Shown piece after piece: positions 1 to 6,859 of a DNA stretch of 38,626 nucleotides (the first letter of the stretch is position 1; the number at the start of each line of letters is the position of its first letter). Under the pieces are notes generated by a model, which saw only the letters and a list, made by a program, of their open reading frames with translations, made no database searches and had not been told where the DNA came from. The stretch spans positions 1 through 38,626 of the forward strand of contig CAMMRL010000021.1 in assembly GCA_946499275.1 (NCBI GenBank). Reading direction: 5' to 3'. A program made the translations under genes and the position numbers. Source of the stretch: an uncultured Clostridia bacterium (GTDB lineage: Bacteria > Bacillota > Clostridia > Oscillospirales > Acutalibacteraceae).

Positions 1-2
1 GT

Positions 3-461
3 ACATTCGACCAGCAGACCACCGACGGCGTGATCGCCTTCCAGAAGACTTACGGGCTGACACCGGACGGTTTGGTCGGCCGCAACACGTGGAACGACTT
101 GCAACGCGCTTATAACGGCATCCTGGAAGACGGCGTGTTCGAAGGAGGCGTCGCCCTGTATCCGGGCACCATTCTACAGCAGGGCTCGATGGGAGAATAT
201 GTCTCCACCCTCCAGCAATATCTGAATCTTATTTCCAATACCTATCCATCCATCCCGCAAGTGCCGGTCACCGGGCTGTTCGGCTCGCAGACCAGGGATG
301 CCGTTATGGCCTTTCAGCAAGAATTCGGGCTGCCCGTAACCGGCCGGGTAAACGTGATAACCTGGAATAGGATCGCCAGCCTGTATTCGGACCTCTTCAC
401 CGGGCAGAACAAGCAGCCCGGACAAAACCCCGGAACCACGATTACGCCAAACGGTACATGA
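3..461 (+). CDS. Peptidoglycan-binding domain protein, 5' end outside window
   Basis: The reading frame is open from base 3, so the true start lies before the window; a GTG at 30 exists but sits in the middle of a domain. Two repeats of the PG_binding_1 type can be seen. The first runs from the window edge to about base 110 and carries the pattern DGV-AFQ-GL-DG-VG-TW. The second covers roughly 170-390 and carries TGLFGSQTRDAVMAFQ followed by GLPVTG and TWN. A Gly/Pro/Asn/Thr-rich tail follows. In this family the three-helix fold binds cell-wall glycan, often beside a hydrolase domain, but no catalytic domain is visible in the part present. The next gene starts 26 bases downstream and has the same domain type, so the two probably share a transcript. 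A role in spore cortex or cell wall is an inference. Confidence 0.8.
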   Translation, partial: TFDQQTTDGVIAFQKTYGLTPDGLVGRNTWNDLQRAYNGILEDGVFEGGVALYPGTILQQGSMGEYVSTLQQYLNLISNTYPSIPQVPVTGLFGSQTRDAVMAFQQEFGLPVTGRVNVITWNRIASLYSDLFTGQNKQPGQNPGTTITPNGT

Positions 462-487
462 GCTATGGATGACGAAAGGATGAGAGT

Positions 488-1078
488 ATGCCGGAGAGAA
501 TGAATAATCGTCGTCAGGGGACAACCGCGAATTTGTCGGCGGAGCAGCACGCCGCGTATGTACGGGAGTTCCAGACCGCTCTACGGGAACTGTCCAAGTA
601 TAACCTGCAGATTCCGCGGATTGCGGTGGACGGAGTGTACGGCCCGGAAACGGCGGCCGCTGTCGCCGCTTTTCAGGGAGCCCACGGCCTGCCGGTTACC
701 GGCCATGTGGACCCTGCAACGTGGAACATGATTTTCCACGAGTATAACCGTGTCCTTTCCCTAAACGCACCGGCAAATTTTGTCGAGCCCTTTCCTTCAC
801 CCGATACGGTGGTCAGCCTGGGGGACGAAGGAAGCCTCGTTGCTATTATTGAGGTAATGCTTTGCGCGATTGGGCAGTATTTCGGTAATATGTACGAGGT
901 GAATATCGACTGTCGGTTTGAGGAACAGGACGCGCAGGCCGTGCGCAAAATCCAAGAAATCGCCGGTTTGGAGGAAACCGGCGGCGTAGACAAAGACACC
1001 TGGAACACCCTGGTGGAAACCTTCGCCCACATCAACCGCCCGATTTACAATCCGGACCAGACGCCGAATCTCCTTTAG
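488..1078 (+). CDS. Peptidoglycan-binding domain protein (two PG_binding_1 repeats)
   Basis: 196 residues. The ATG at 488 follows a GAAAGGA ribosome site at 473-479. The N-terminal half holds one clear PG_binding_1 repeat (residues about 20-85, with [16 protein letters not shown] and GLPVTG). The C-terminal half (about 105-190) holds a second, more divergent copy ending in TWNTLVETF. No signal peptide, membrane segment or catalytic domain is visible, so the protein may act with a partner or be exported by another route. It lies 26 bases after a gene of the same family and just before a strong terminator. The pair therefore looks like the end of an operon that begins outside the window. Confidence 0.8.
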   Translation: MPERMNNRRQGTTANLSAEQHAAYVREFQTALRELSKYNLQIPRIAVDGVYGPETAAAVAAFQGAHGLPVTGHVDPATWNMIFHEYNRVLSLNAPANFVEPFPSPDTVVSLGDEGSLVAIIEVMLCAIGQYFGNMYEVNIDCRFEEQDAQAVRKIQEIAGLEETGGVDKDTWNTLVETFAHINRPIYNPDQTPNLL

Positions 1079-1081
1079 ATG

Positions 1082-1116
1082 AAAAAGAGGATGGACGCCG
1101 CCATCCTCTTTTTTTT
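1082..1116 (+). terminator. Rho-independent terminator after the PG-binding genes
   Basis: A 13-bp stem (1082-1094 pairing with 1101-1113, core AGAGGATGG/CCATCCTCT) encloses a 6-base loop and runs into eight T residues. It starts 4 bases after the stop codon of the upstream gene. Confidence 0.92.
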
Positions 1117-1277
1117 GCCATTTTCGTGGGGCGGCGGCCAGTGTAGGGATTCCTGTCAACGCCTTGGTTGGGAAGAAACCGTCCGGGCTTGTCATATTTA
1201 CCCCTACTCCATCCATAGAATGTATAAGCGACAGGCGAATACGAGGCGGTGGAACGCCAGGGGTGGGATGGACGGAA

Positions 1278-2813
1278 TTGAAACGGTTTACCTTTTTAAA
1301 AAACGCGTTTATTTTAACAGTAACCTCCCTGATCCTGCGAACGGTGGGGATCTTTTTCCGGGTGTACCTTTCCAACAAAATCGGCGCCGAAGGGATGGGG
1401 CTATACCAGCTGATTGTTTCGATCTATGTACTGGCGTCCACCTTCGCCACCTCCGGCATTTCCACCGGCGTCACCCGCCTTATTTCGGAGGAAGCGGGAC
1501 GCGGGACCCGCCGGTCCATCCGTCGGATCCTGCGACGGGCCGTTTTTGTCAGCCTGCTGATCGGCCTTGTCTCGGCGGCGGCGATGGTGTTCGGCGCGGA
1601 ACTGATCAGCGAATATATGCTGCACGACATGCGGGCGGCACCTTCGCTGAAGATCCTTTCGATCGGCCTGCCGTTTATGGGGGTGACATCCTGCCTGCGA
1701 GGCTATTTCATTGCCCGCCGGAAAGCTTCCAGCACCTCGTACGCGCAGATGTTTGAGCAGCTGGTGCGGATCGGCGCGATCCTGCTGATTATCGACCGCT
1801 TCGCCGCCATGGGCATGAGCGCGGCCTGCGCGGCGGTGATGATCGGCGACACGCTGGCGGAAATCGGTTCCTGCCTGTATCTCGGCATCGGCTACTTGCG
1901 CGACAAACGCAAGCTCCCCACCGCCGGCAGCCCACCGGTACGGAAAAAAGGCATCCTACGGGAACTGCTCGGCATTGCGGTGCCGATTACGGCGGGGCGG
2001 TATCTCAACTCCGCCCTGCGCACAATAGAAAACCTTCTGGTTCCCAACTGCCTGACGAAATACTCGGGTTCCAAAGAACAAGCGCTTTCCGAATTCGGTA
2101 TGCTCAAAGGGATGGCAATGCCAATCCTGTTTTTCCCCTCCTCGTTCCTCTCCGCCTTTTCCACTCTGCTGATTCCAGAAGTTTCCGAAGCCGCCGCCCT
2201 GAATCAGCACCGGCGGGTCGAGCGGGCCATCCAGACCTCCATGCGGGTTACGCTGCTGTTGTCCGTCCCGATCAGCGGGGTATTCTTCCTTTTTTCCAAG
2301 CCGCTCGGCCAGTTGATCTATGGCAGTGAAGAGGTTGGCTTCATGATCGGCGTGCTGGCCCCAATCATGCCCTTTATGTACCTGGAAAGCGTGGTGGACG
2401 GCCTGCTCAAAGGGCTGGACCAACAAGTCAGTTCCTTGAAATACAGCGTGCTGGATTCGGTGTTGCGGATCACTGCCATTGTGATCCTGGTCCCCCTGCG
2501 CGGTATGCAGGGCTTCCTGTTTGTGATGATTGTGAGCAATATCATGACCTCGCTTCTAAATATCCGCCGGCTTCTGGTGGTCGCCAACGTGCGGATGCAA
2601 TGGGGGCAATGGCTGTTCAAGCCGTTGCTGGCGATGACGGCCGGCGGAGTCGCCTCCATGGGGCTCCGGCGGCTACTGGACGGCTCCGCCCTGCCGATGT
2701 TGGCAAACGTGATTGCCGCGGCAGGCGCCGGCGTACTGCTTTATACGCTGCTGGTGTTCCTTTTCGGATGCGTCACCCGGGAGGATTTTACCTGGTTTCG
2801 CCGCCGGGGATGA
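1278..2813 (+). CDS. spoVB: SpoVB-like polysaccharide/lipid II flippase (MATE/MviN superfamily)
   Basis: About 511 residues from the TTG at 1278, which follows a G-rich stretch (AGGGGTGGGA, 1259-1268). The open frame extends back to 1164, but those residues do not look like the family. The protein is highly hydrophobic, with about 14 predicted membrane segments. The N-terminus reads FLKNAFILTVTSLILRTVGI and is followed by SNKIGAEGMGLYQLI, both typical of the SpoVB/YtgP family of polysaccharide-transport flippases. In Bacillus SpoVB is needed for spore cortex synthesis and is thought to move lipid-linked peptidoglycan precursors; the length here matches (about 518 residues there). Clostridia carry several paralogues, so the exact symbol is uncertain. 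The gene stands alone between terminators. Confidence 0.85.
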   Translation: MKRFTFLKNAFILTVTSLILRTVGIFFRVYLSNKIGAEGMGLYQLIVSIYVLASTFATSGISTGVTRLISEEAGRGTRRSIRRILRRAVFVSLLIGLVSAAAMVFGAELISEYMLHDMRAAPSLKILSIGLPFMGVTSCLRGYFIARRKASSTSYAQMFEQLVRIGAILLIIDRFAAMGMSAACAAVMIGDTLAEIGSCLYLGIGYLRDKRKLPTAGSPPVRKKGILRELLGIAVPITAGRYLNSALRTIENLLVPNCLTKYSGSKEQALSEFGMLKGMAMPILFFPSSFLSAFSTLLIPEVSEAAALNQHRRVERAIQTSMRVTLLLSVPISGVFFLFSKPLGQLIYGSEEVGFMIGVLAPIMPFMYLESVVDGLLKGLDQQVSSLKYSVLDSVLRITAIVILVPLRGMQGFLFVMIVSNIMTSLLNIRRLLVVANVRMQWGQWLFKPLLAMTAGGVASMGLRRLLDGSALPMLANVIAAAGAGVLLYTLLVFLFGCVTREDFTWFRRRG

Positions 2814-3144
2814 CCGGATAATTTAAGGAATGCCGCTGACATCGAGAGATCCCTTATCGTTATAGCTATGCGAAGATGGGATGTGCCGGGCTAAGATGTC
2901 CCCTCCTCACAAACGGGCCGGCCTGATCATTTGGATTGATCGGCGGTTTTAGAGCCTTCTGTCCTTGAAATAGGTATAGGGTTTGCCATTATCTTTGCAC
3001 AAGCCTGTGAACCGTGCCGTCCGATGCAGTGATGGAATACCCGCAAATATATCGTTACCGTCCGCGCGCTTCGGCAAGCGTTCCTTCATTGTTTTCTTGT
3101 ATAAAAGATCTTTCCCCTAATCCGCAGAATTAGCGCCGAAGCTG
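2814..3144. other. Intergenic, no gene seen
   Basis: About 330 bases between convergent genes. The only structure seen is a weak hairpin at 2922-2943 (CTGATCA against TGATCGG) followed by TTTT at 2947-2950, a possible terminator for the flippase gene. No conserved ORF was recognised on either strand. Confidence 0.5.
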
Positions 3145-3190
3145 TAAAAGCAGGGGGCCGCACCCATAAGGTGCGGCCCGCGGCTTTTAT
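3145..3190 (-). terminator. Terminator overlapping the stop of the HTH-permease gene
   Basis: A strong stem GGGCCGCACC/GGTGCGGCCC with loop CATAA is flanked by AAAAGC and GCTTTT, which extend the pairing. Read leftward it ends in a short T tract. The sequence is near-symmetric, so it could also stop rightward transcription. It overlaps the stop codon at 3187. Confidence 0.85.
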
Positions 3191-5145
3191 ACCGTTTCCT
3201 CTGTACCGGCGTTTTGTATTTCGGTCTCCCGCAACGGAATACGGGCCACGCGTTCCATAGCCAATATCACGGCAAGAAGGAGGATGAACAGGACCCCCAC
3301 CCCAAGCAGCATCAAGCTGGCGGCGCTTTGCACGCCCAGCCTTACCGCTCCCCCGCCGAACAACCCGTTCAACAGTTGGAGTGGAAATTTCAGCGTTTCC
3401 TTCAAAACAATCGGCTGGGTTGCAAACACGACGGAGAGGGAACTAAACAGCCCGGCCGCCAACAGGGCGGTAGTAGTAAACTCCAGCCGTTTCCCCTGGC
3501 GGAACCATATGAAAAAAGTCGGACAGCCCACTGTACTTTTCTGCAAAACCCACGCGGTCAGCAAAACATTCAGCGGCAGGAACGGCGTGGACGTATACGC
3601 CGTCAATATGGAGAGTATCCGGGAATTGGCTATCTGCACATATAGATTAAATGAAAACATGACAAACGGCAGAAGGGCGGTACAGCCGAACCACATGGCA
3701 GCAACGACGTTTTTCCCTTTGTTTCGAAGGAAAACCAACCCGGCGGCAGTGGGCAGCACCAGAAAAATATAAAACAGCAGCGACAACAGGACGCCAAGCG
3801 GGAGACTGGCCAAACCCGGCTTATCCACCAGCATATCCAATGCCGTGATGAAATTTTCCCCCGTCGGCTTACTAGGAAAGAAAGACGCCGGGAATCGGAA
3901 CACTTCCTCTAACGGCTTCAGCGCTGTAGACAAAGTCAAAATCCACGGTATTTGCAGCCAAATCCCCAGAACAAAGCCAAAAGCGCCCCCACACCAGTGA
4001 CCAAGGCCGGCATGGCGGGATGGGGGCCCGTACCGCCGAGACAGCACCGCCCCCACCCATACCAACAGATGGCCGGGGATCAACAATATTGCCGTAAGCA
4101 GGATAAAAACCACGATGATCGCGCAAGCAAGGCCGACATCAAAACGGATACATCCATAATCATAAATCATCAGCGGCAGCCAATGCGCCCGATAGTCCAA
4201 CGACGGAAACCCCACCACAGACAGGGGAAGCAAAAAACCGGCGACCATCAGGAGCGGGATCGCTGTGATCCCCACATGCCAAGCCGCCCGTCGCCGCCCG
4301 CTGCGGCCACCCACATAAAAAATGAGATAAGAGGGGCCAAGACACAAAAGGAACAGCATCATCGCTTGCAACCCGTTCGAATAAACCGACCAGTGTATCG
4401 GTTGTTCGACTATCCCGCGCTGCAGTAACCAGGAATTGACCAATCCGTAGGAATCGGAGGAAAAAAGGTATCCCATCCAACCGGGCGTTAACACGCTTAG
4501 GGACCCTATCCCGAAGAGGAGACCTAGTATAATCCCCACCGGCAATGGCAGCCTAGCGGCAGAACTGCCGAAGAGCCATCCCAAAAGCAGCGCCATCCCT
4601 CCCACAACCAGGAAATAGAACAGCGTATTCCTTACCGACAGGCCAAACAGCGGATCTTTGAACAGTTCGAGATAGTTTCGCATTCCTATTCCTACGTAGC
4701 GGGGGGATTCCAGCAAATTGAAATAAGTAAAACTATAAAAAACGATTTTAACTAGAGGGATCAGGCAGGCCAATATCGCCAACACAACGGCAGGGATCCC
4801 CAGAAGCCAGCCCACCCCACGCCGTATTGCCGGCCGCACCGATTCGCAAACCGGCGTCTCCTTCGGTAACGGGAACGGCGGCGGGACCATATATGGATAC
4901 ACCGGCGGTAATGTATCTTCACCGTTACACGCAAGATGTCTCTCCCCGTTGAGGATTTCTTCCACCGTTACCCCAAATAGATCCGCTAACTGCAACAGGG
5001 TATCCGGATCCGGCACCGATTTGCCGGATTCCCATTTGGAGATGGCCTGCCTGGTAAGATGCAACCGCTGCGCCAGGTCGCGCTGGGACATATTCGTCTC
5101 TTTGCGTCTTGCGGCGATATAGCGCCCCATTTTTTGATTATCCAA
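3187..5145 (-). CDS. Xre-type HTH fused to MalF-like and MalG-like membrane domains
   Basis: 652 residues. The TTG start at 5145 is chosen because AGGGGG lies 7 bases upstream; an ATG five codons later is the alternative. Residues 5-62 are a clear Cro/C1-type HTH (MSQRDLAQRLHLTRQAISKW). After a Pro-rich linker (65-108) come about ten or more membrane segments. Residues 112-360 follow a MalF-type sugar permease: FYSFTYFNLLESPRYVGI, NYLELFKDPLFG, a YLFSSDSYGLVNSWL block, then a last helix pair. Residues 385-635 follow MalG: LSTALKPLEEVFRFPASFFP, a PTGENF-TAL block, a long hydrophobic stretch and a LKFPLQLLNGLFGG block. Where each permease normally has its EAA loop (EAA---DGA), which docks on the ATPase, I find no such motif. 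No ATPase or binding-protein gene is adjacent. The fold assignment comes from remembered family patterns. A membrane-anchored sensor-regulator built from permease domains is an inference. Confidence 0.75.
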   Translation of the reverse strand: MDNQKMGRYIAARRKETNMSQRDLAQRLHLTRQAISKWESGKSVPDPDTLLQLADLFGVTVEEILNGERHLACNGEDTLPPVYPYMVPPPFPLPKETPVCESVRPAIRRGVGWLLGIPAVVLAILACLIPLVKIVFYSFTYFNLLESPRYVGIGMRNYLELFKDPLFGLSVRNTLFYFLVVGGMALLLGWLFGSSAARLPLPVGIILGLLFGIGSLSVLTPGWMGYLFSSDSYGLVNSWLLQRGIVEQPIHWSVYSNGLQAMMLFLLCLGPSYLIFYVGGRSGRRRAAWHVGITAIPLLMVAGFLLPLSVVGFPSLDYRAHWLPLMIYDYGCIRFDVGLACAIIVVFILLTAILLIPGHLLVWVGAVLSRRYGPPSRHAGLGHWCGGAFGFVLGIWLQIPWILTLSTALKPLEEVFRFPASFFPSKPTGENFITALDMLVDKPGLASLPLGVLLSLLFYIFLVLPTAAGLVFLRNKGKNVVAAMWFGCTALLPFVMFSFNLYVQIANSRILSILTAYTSTPFLPLNVLLTAWVLQKSTVGCPTFFIWFRQGKRLEFTTTALLAAGLFSSLSVVFATQPIVLKETLKFPLQLLNGLFGGGAVRLGVQSAASLMLLGVGVLFILLLAVILAMERVARIPLRETEIQNAGTEETV

Positions 5146-5168
5146 CCCTATGCCCCCTAGTCGTCACA

Positions 5169-5205
5169 ATGGGACCATCATATCATATTCACGCATACCG
5201 GACAA
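5169..5205 (-). promoter_or_regulatory. Promoter of the HTH-permease gene with possible operator
   Basis: Read leftward: TTGTCC (5205-5200), a 17-base spacer, then TATGAT (5182-5177). A near-palindrome ATGGGACCAT (5169-5178) overlaps the -10 box and the expected start point. It is a plausible site for the HTH domain of the gene itself, but that is an inference. Confidence 0.6.
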
Positions 5206-5319
5206 TAGCAAAACAAGGGGGCAACGAACAGTTGCCCGGTCAAAATAGCCGCCTACAGGCGCAACCGGAAGGCAGGAATTCCTAAAAGGACCCTATGCCG
5301 TATTCATTTACGGCAAAAC

Positions 5320-5359
5320 AAAATCCCCGCATCACAGGATACGGGGATTTGTGTTTTTT
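5320..5359. terminator. Hairpin with T tracts, probable terminator
   Basis: AAATCCCCG (5321-5329) pairs with CGGGGATTT (5342-5350). Read rightward, TTTTTT follows at 5354-5359; read leftward, an ATTTTGTTTT stretch follows. Together with the promoter at 5958-5987 it would bound a leftward transcript of about 600 bases. Confidence 0.7.
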
Positions 5360-5957
5360 CACATAGTCGCTTGCCATTGACCACTGCTTTTCTCACGCCG
5401 AGACACTTCTGCGTACTCGGTATGAATGGATGGTAAACAGGCAACCGAACTCGGATTTAGCCCATGGGACTCATCCTTTACAACAATCTGGAAGGAAATG
5501 GTTCTCAATCCATTCCCACTTCGGAAACAATCTCTATCTATATTTAATTTTGGAGAGGAAATTCTATTTCTGTACGATTTTCTGCTTTCACCAGAAACCG
5601 CTACAGTTCTCCCCTCCCGGCGCCAGCAACGCCAAGGAAAGTGCCGCCAATTCTTTCTTTTGACAGATTGTGTCAAAAGGGATCGTTAATCGCTGTCTTG
5701 GACACGTTGCGATTCAAGAAATTTCACAATGCATACTCTTCGACGGAATAAACGGAGTCCCCAAACATTCATTTCACCGGCGGTCTTTCATTAGACGCCC
5801 GCGCCCGGCGATTCCGGTGCGGGCTATCTGCTGGTTATCCGATTCACAGTACACTGGAATCACCCCTTTCTTTACATTCCCCCAACCGGAGTTCTCTTCC
5901 GGCCGGCCCCAGGAAAGTTTCTGGTTTTCACCGTTGTCCTTTCCTTTTGTCATCTAT
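5360..5957 (-). other. Structured, gene-poor transcript candidate (possible ncRNA or leader)
   Basis: The stretch lies between a strong leftward promoter and a terminator-like hairpin and has no recognisable protein. ORFs of 87-106 residues on both strands have low-complexity, unfamiliar translations and mutually overlap. Seen in it: a GC-rich hairpin at 5797-5824 (GCCCGC-CCGG against CCGG-GCGGGC, one bulge), a 9-bp inverted repeat at 5657-5679, and GGTGAAAACCAG-type sequence near the start of the leftward RNA. A 26-codon leftward mini-ORF (GTG start after AAAGGGGTG, about 5775-5855) is possible. It could be a regulatory RNA, a riboswitch relic or a decayed gene; I could not match it to a known family. 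Confidence 0.35.
5657..5679. repeat. Perfect inverted repeat CTTTTGACA-GATTG-TGTCAAAAG
   Basis: Two 9-base arms around a 5-base loop. It has no long T run beyond the arms, so it could be an operator or an RNA stem rather than a terminator. Confidence 0.75.
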
Positions 5958-5987
5958 ACTATAGCACACTTTAATCTATGTTGTCAA
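5958..5987 (-). promoter_or_regulatory. Strong sigma-A-type promoter, leftward
   Basis: Read leftward: TTGACA (5987-5982), 18-base spacer, TATAGT (5963-5958), in AT-rich surroundings. No gene of recognisable function starts downstream of it, which is why the following 600 bases are annotated as a transcript candidate. Confidence 0.75.
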
Positions 5988-6045
5988 TAGTTTTTTTAAA
6001 TATTTTCAAATTGTATTATTAATTATTACCATCCGCGGTTTGCTC

Positions 6046-6074
6046 TTGACGAACCCGCCCGGAAAGGTTAAAAT
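6046..6074 (+). promoter_or_regulatory. Promoter of the DUF1292 gene
   Basis: TTGACG (6046-6051), 17-base spacer, TAAAAT (6069-6074). It gives a leader of about 125 bases before the ATG at 6208. Confidence 0.7.
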
Positions 6075-6207
6075 AGAGCCAGAAAACCTCTATACCGGGT
6101 TTTGAACGACCACGGCACGGCTTCCTCCGTGTCCGTTGCTTATGTATCGGCCGTAGGCGGCAAAAGAGTTCACGACGCATCGGCGGTACGGAAAGGAAAG
6201 GGAAACA

Positions 6208-6522
6208 ATGGCGGATGAATACGAAGCGGATCTGGTAACCGTTCAGGATGAGGACGGCAACGAGCACCAGTTTGAAATTATCGATGCAATCGAGACCGAC
6301 GAGGGCCGCTACGTCGCCCTGCTGCCGGTGTACGACGACCCGGCGGAGACTTTGAACGACGACGGCGAGCTCATCATCCTTCAGGTTGTGGAGGAGGACG
6401 GCGGCGAAATGCTGGTGCCGATCGAAGACGACGAAGCTTTCGACGAAATTGCCGATATTTTTGAAGAACGCCTTTCGGATCTTTATGAAATTGAGGAGAT
6501 GGAAGGCGAACCGGAGGACTGA
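6208..6522 (+). CDS. DUF1292 family protein (YrzB/UPF0473-like)
   Basis: 104 residues, very acidic, with the ATG at 6208 following a GGAAAGGAAAGGG ribosome site. The order VTVQDEDGNEHQFEIIDAIE, then YVALLPVYDD, then ILQVVEEDGGEMLVPIED-DE-FDEIADIFEERL is the DUF1292 pattern, a small cytoplasmic protein of unknown function widespread in Firmicutes. In bacilli it usually sits after the Holliday-junction resolvase-like gene yqgF/ruvX in the alaS operon; here it has its own promoter and stands alone. Directly downstream lies a long-hairpin RNA and a terminator, so the transcript may be read through into that RNA. Confidence 0.88.
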   Translation: MADEYEADLVTVQDEDGNEHQFEIIDAIETDEGRYVALLPVYDDPAETLNDDGELIILQVVEEDGGEMLVPIEDDEAFDEIADIFEERLSDLYEIEEMEGEPED

Positions 6523-6535
6523 TCCCTCCAAAAAG

Positions 6536-6755
6536 CGCTGGCAACCCTGCCTTGTACGCGGACTGCTGCCTTATAACCCTACTACATTTTGATTTTGGGA
6601 GCTCAGCTCCGGGGCCGGATTGCAGACCTCCCCGCCGTGGGATTTATCCCGCGGGCCGGGACGAAGGGAGCAGGAACGTCTTGGGCGGCGCCCACCTGCT
6701 GACGTTTAGTAGCAGGTTATCGATGGCGGCGATACGGCTTGGCGGGGCCAAATAA
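6536..6755 (+). ncRNA. ssrS: Candidate 6S RNA (long imperfect hairpin)
   Basis: No protein is encoded, but the 5' and 3' arms pair over a long distance in register: CCCTGCC (6545-6551) with GGCGGGG (6741-6747), GCTGCC (6565-6570) with GGCGGC (6725-6730), ATAACC (6573-6578) with GGTTAT (6715-6720), and CTACTA (6579-6584) with TAGTAG (6707-6712). Internal loops separate the stems. A further hairpin, CGTGGGA/TCCCGCG, lies near the apex. About 200 bases of rod-like RNA with a central bubble and a terminator just after it is the layout of 6S RNA, which binds RNA polymerase holoenzyme. The pairing is seen; the family name is an inference from shape and size and from a resemblance I recall to clostridial 6S sequences. 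Confidence 0.5.
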
Positions 6756-6763
6756 ATGCATTC

Positions 6764-6800
6764 AGCCCGGAATGGAAAACCATTCCGGGCTTGTCTTTTC
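6764..6800 (+). terminator. Terminator after the 6S-like RNA
   Basis: AGCCCGGAATGG (6764-6775) pairs with CCATTCCGGGCT (6780-6791) around AAAA and is followed by a T-rich TGTCTTTTC. Confidence 0.88.
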
Positions 6801-6819
6801 GCTGCCGGTATTTCGTACG

Positions 6820-6853
6820 AAAAAAGCTATCCCCGTCCGCCTAAACGGACGGG
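6820..6853 (-). terminator. Terminator of the ABC-F gene
   Basis: CCCCGTCCG (6831-6839) pairs with CGGACGGGG (6845-6853). Read leftward the stem is followed by TAGC and a run of T (6820-6826). It lies 7 bases beyond the ABC-F stop codon. Confidence 0.88.
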
Positions 6854-6859
6854 GCGATA

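Noticed and set aside
1164-1277. Longer N-terminus for the flippase
   Set aside because: These residues are not hydrophobic and do not fit the family; the TTG at 1278 gives the expected length.
5359-5676. 105-residue leftward frame in the gene-free stretch
   Set aside because: It has no ribosome site, overlaps frames on the other strand, and its Arg/Ser-rich translation resembles no family. It was kept only as part of the RNA candidate.
5730-5960. Possible cobalamin-type riboswitch (GGTGAAAACCAG, ACTGTGA)
   Set aside because: The order and spacing of the conserved boxes do not fit the B12 box consensus as I know it, and no B12 gene follows.
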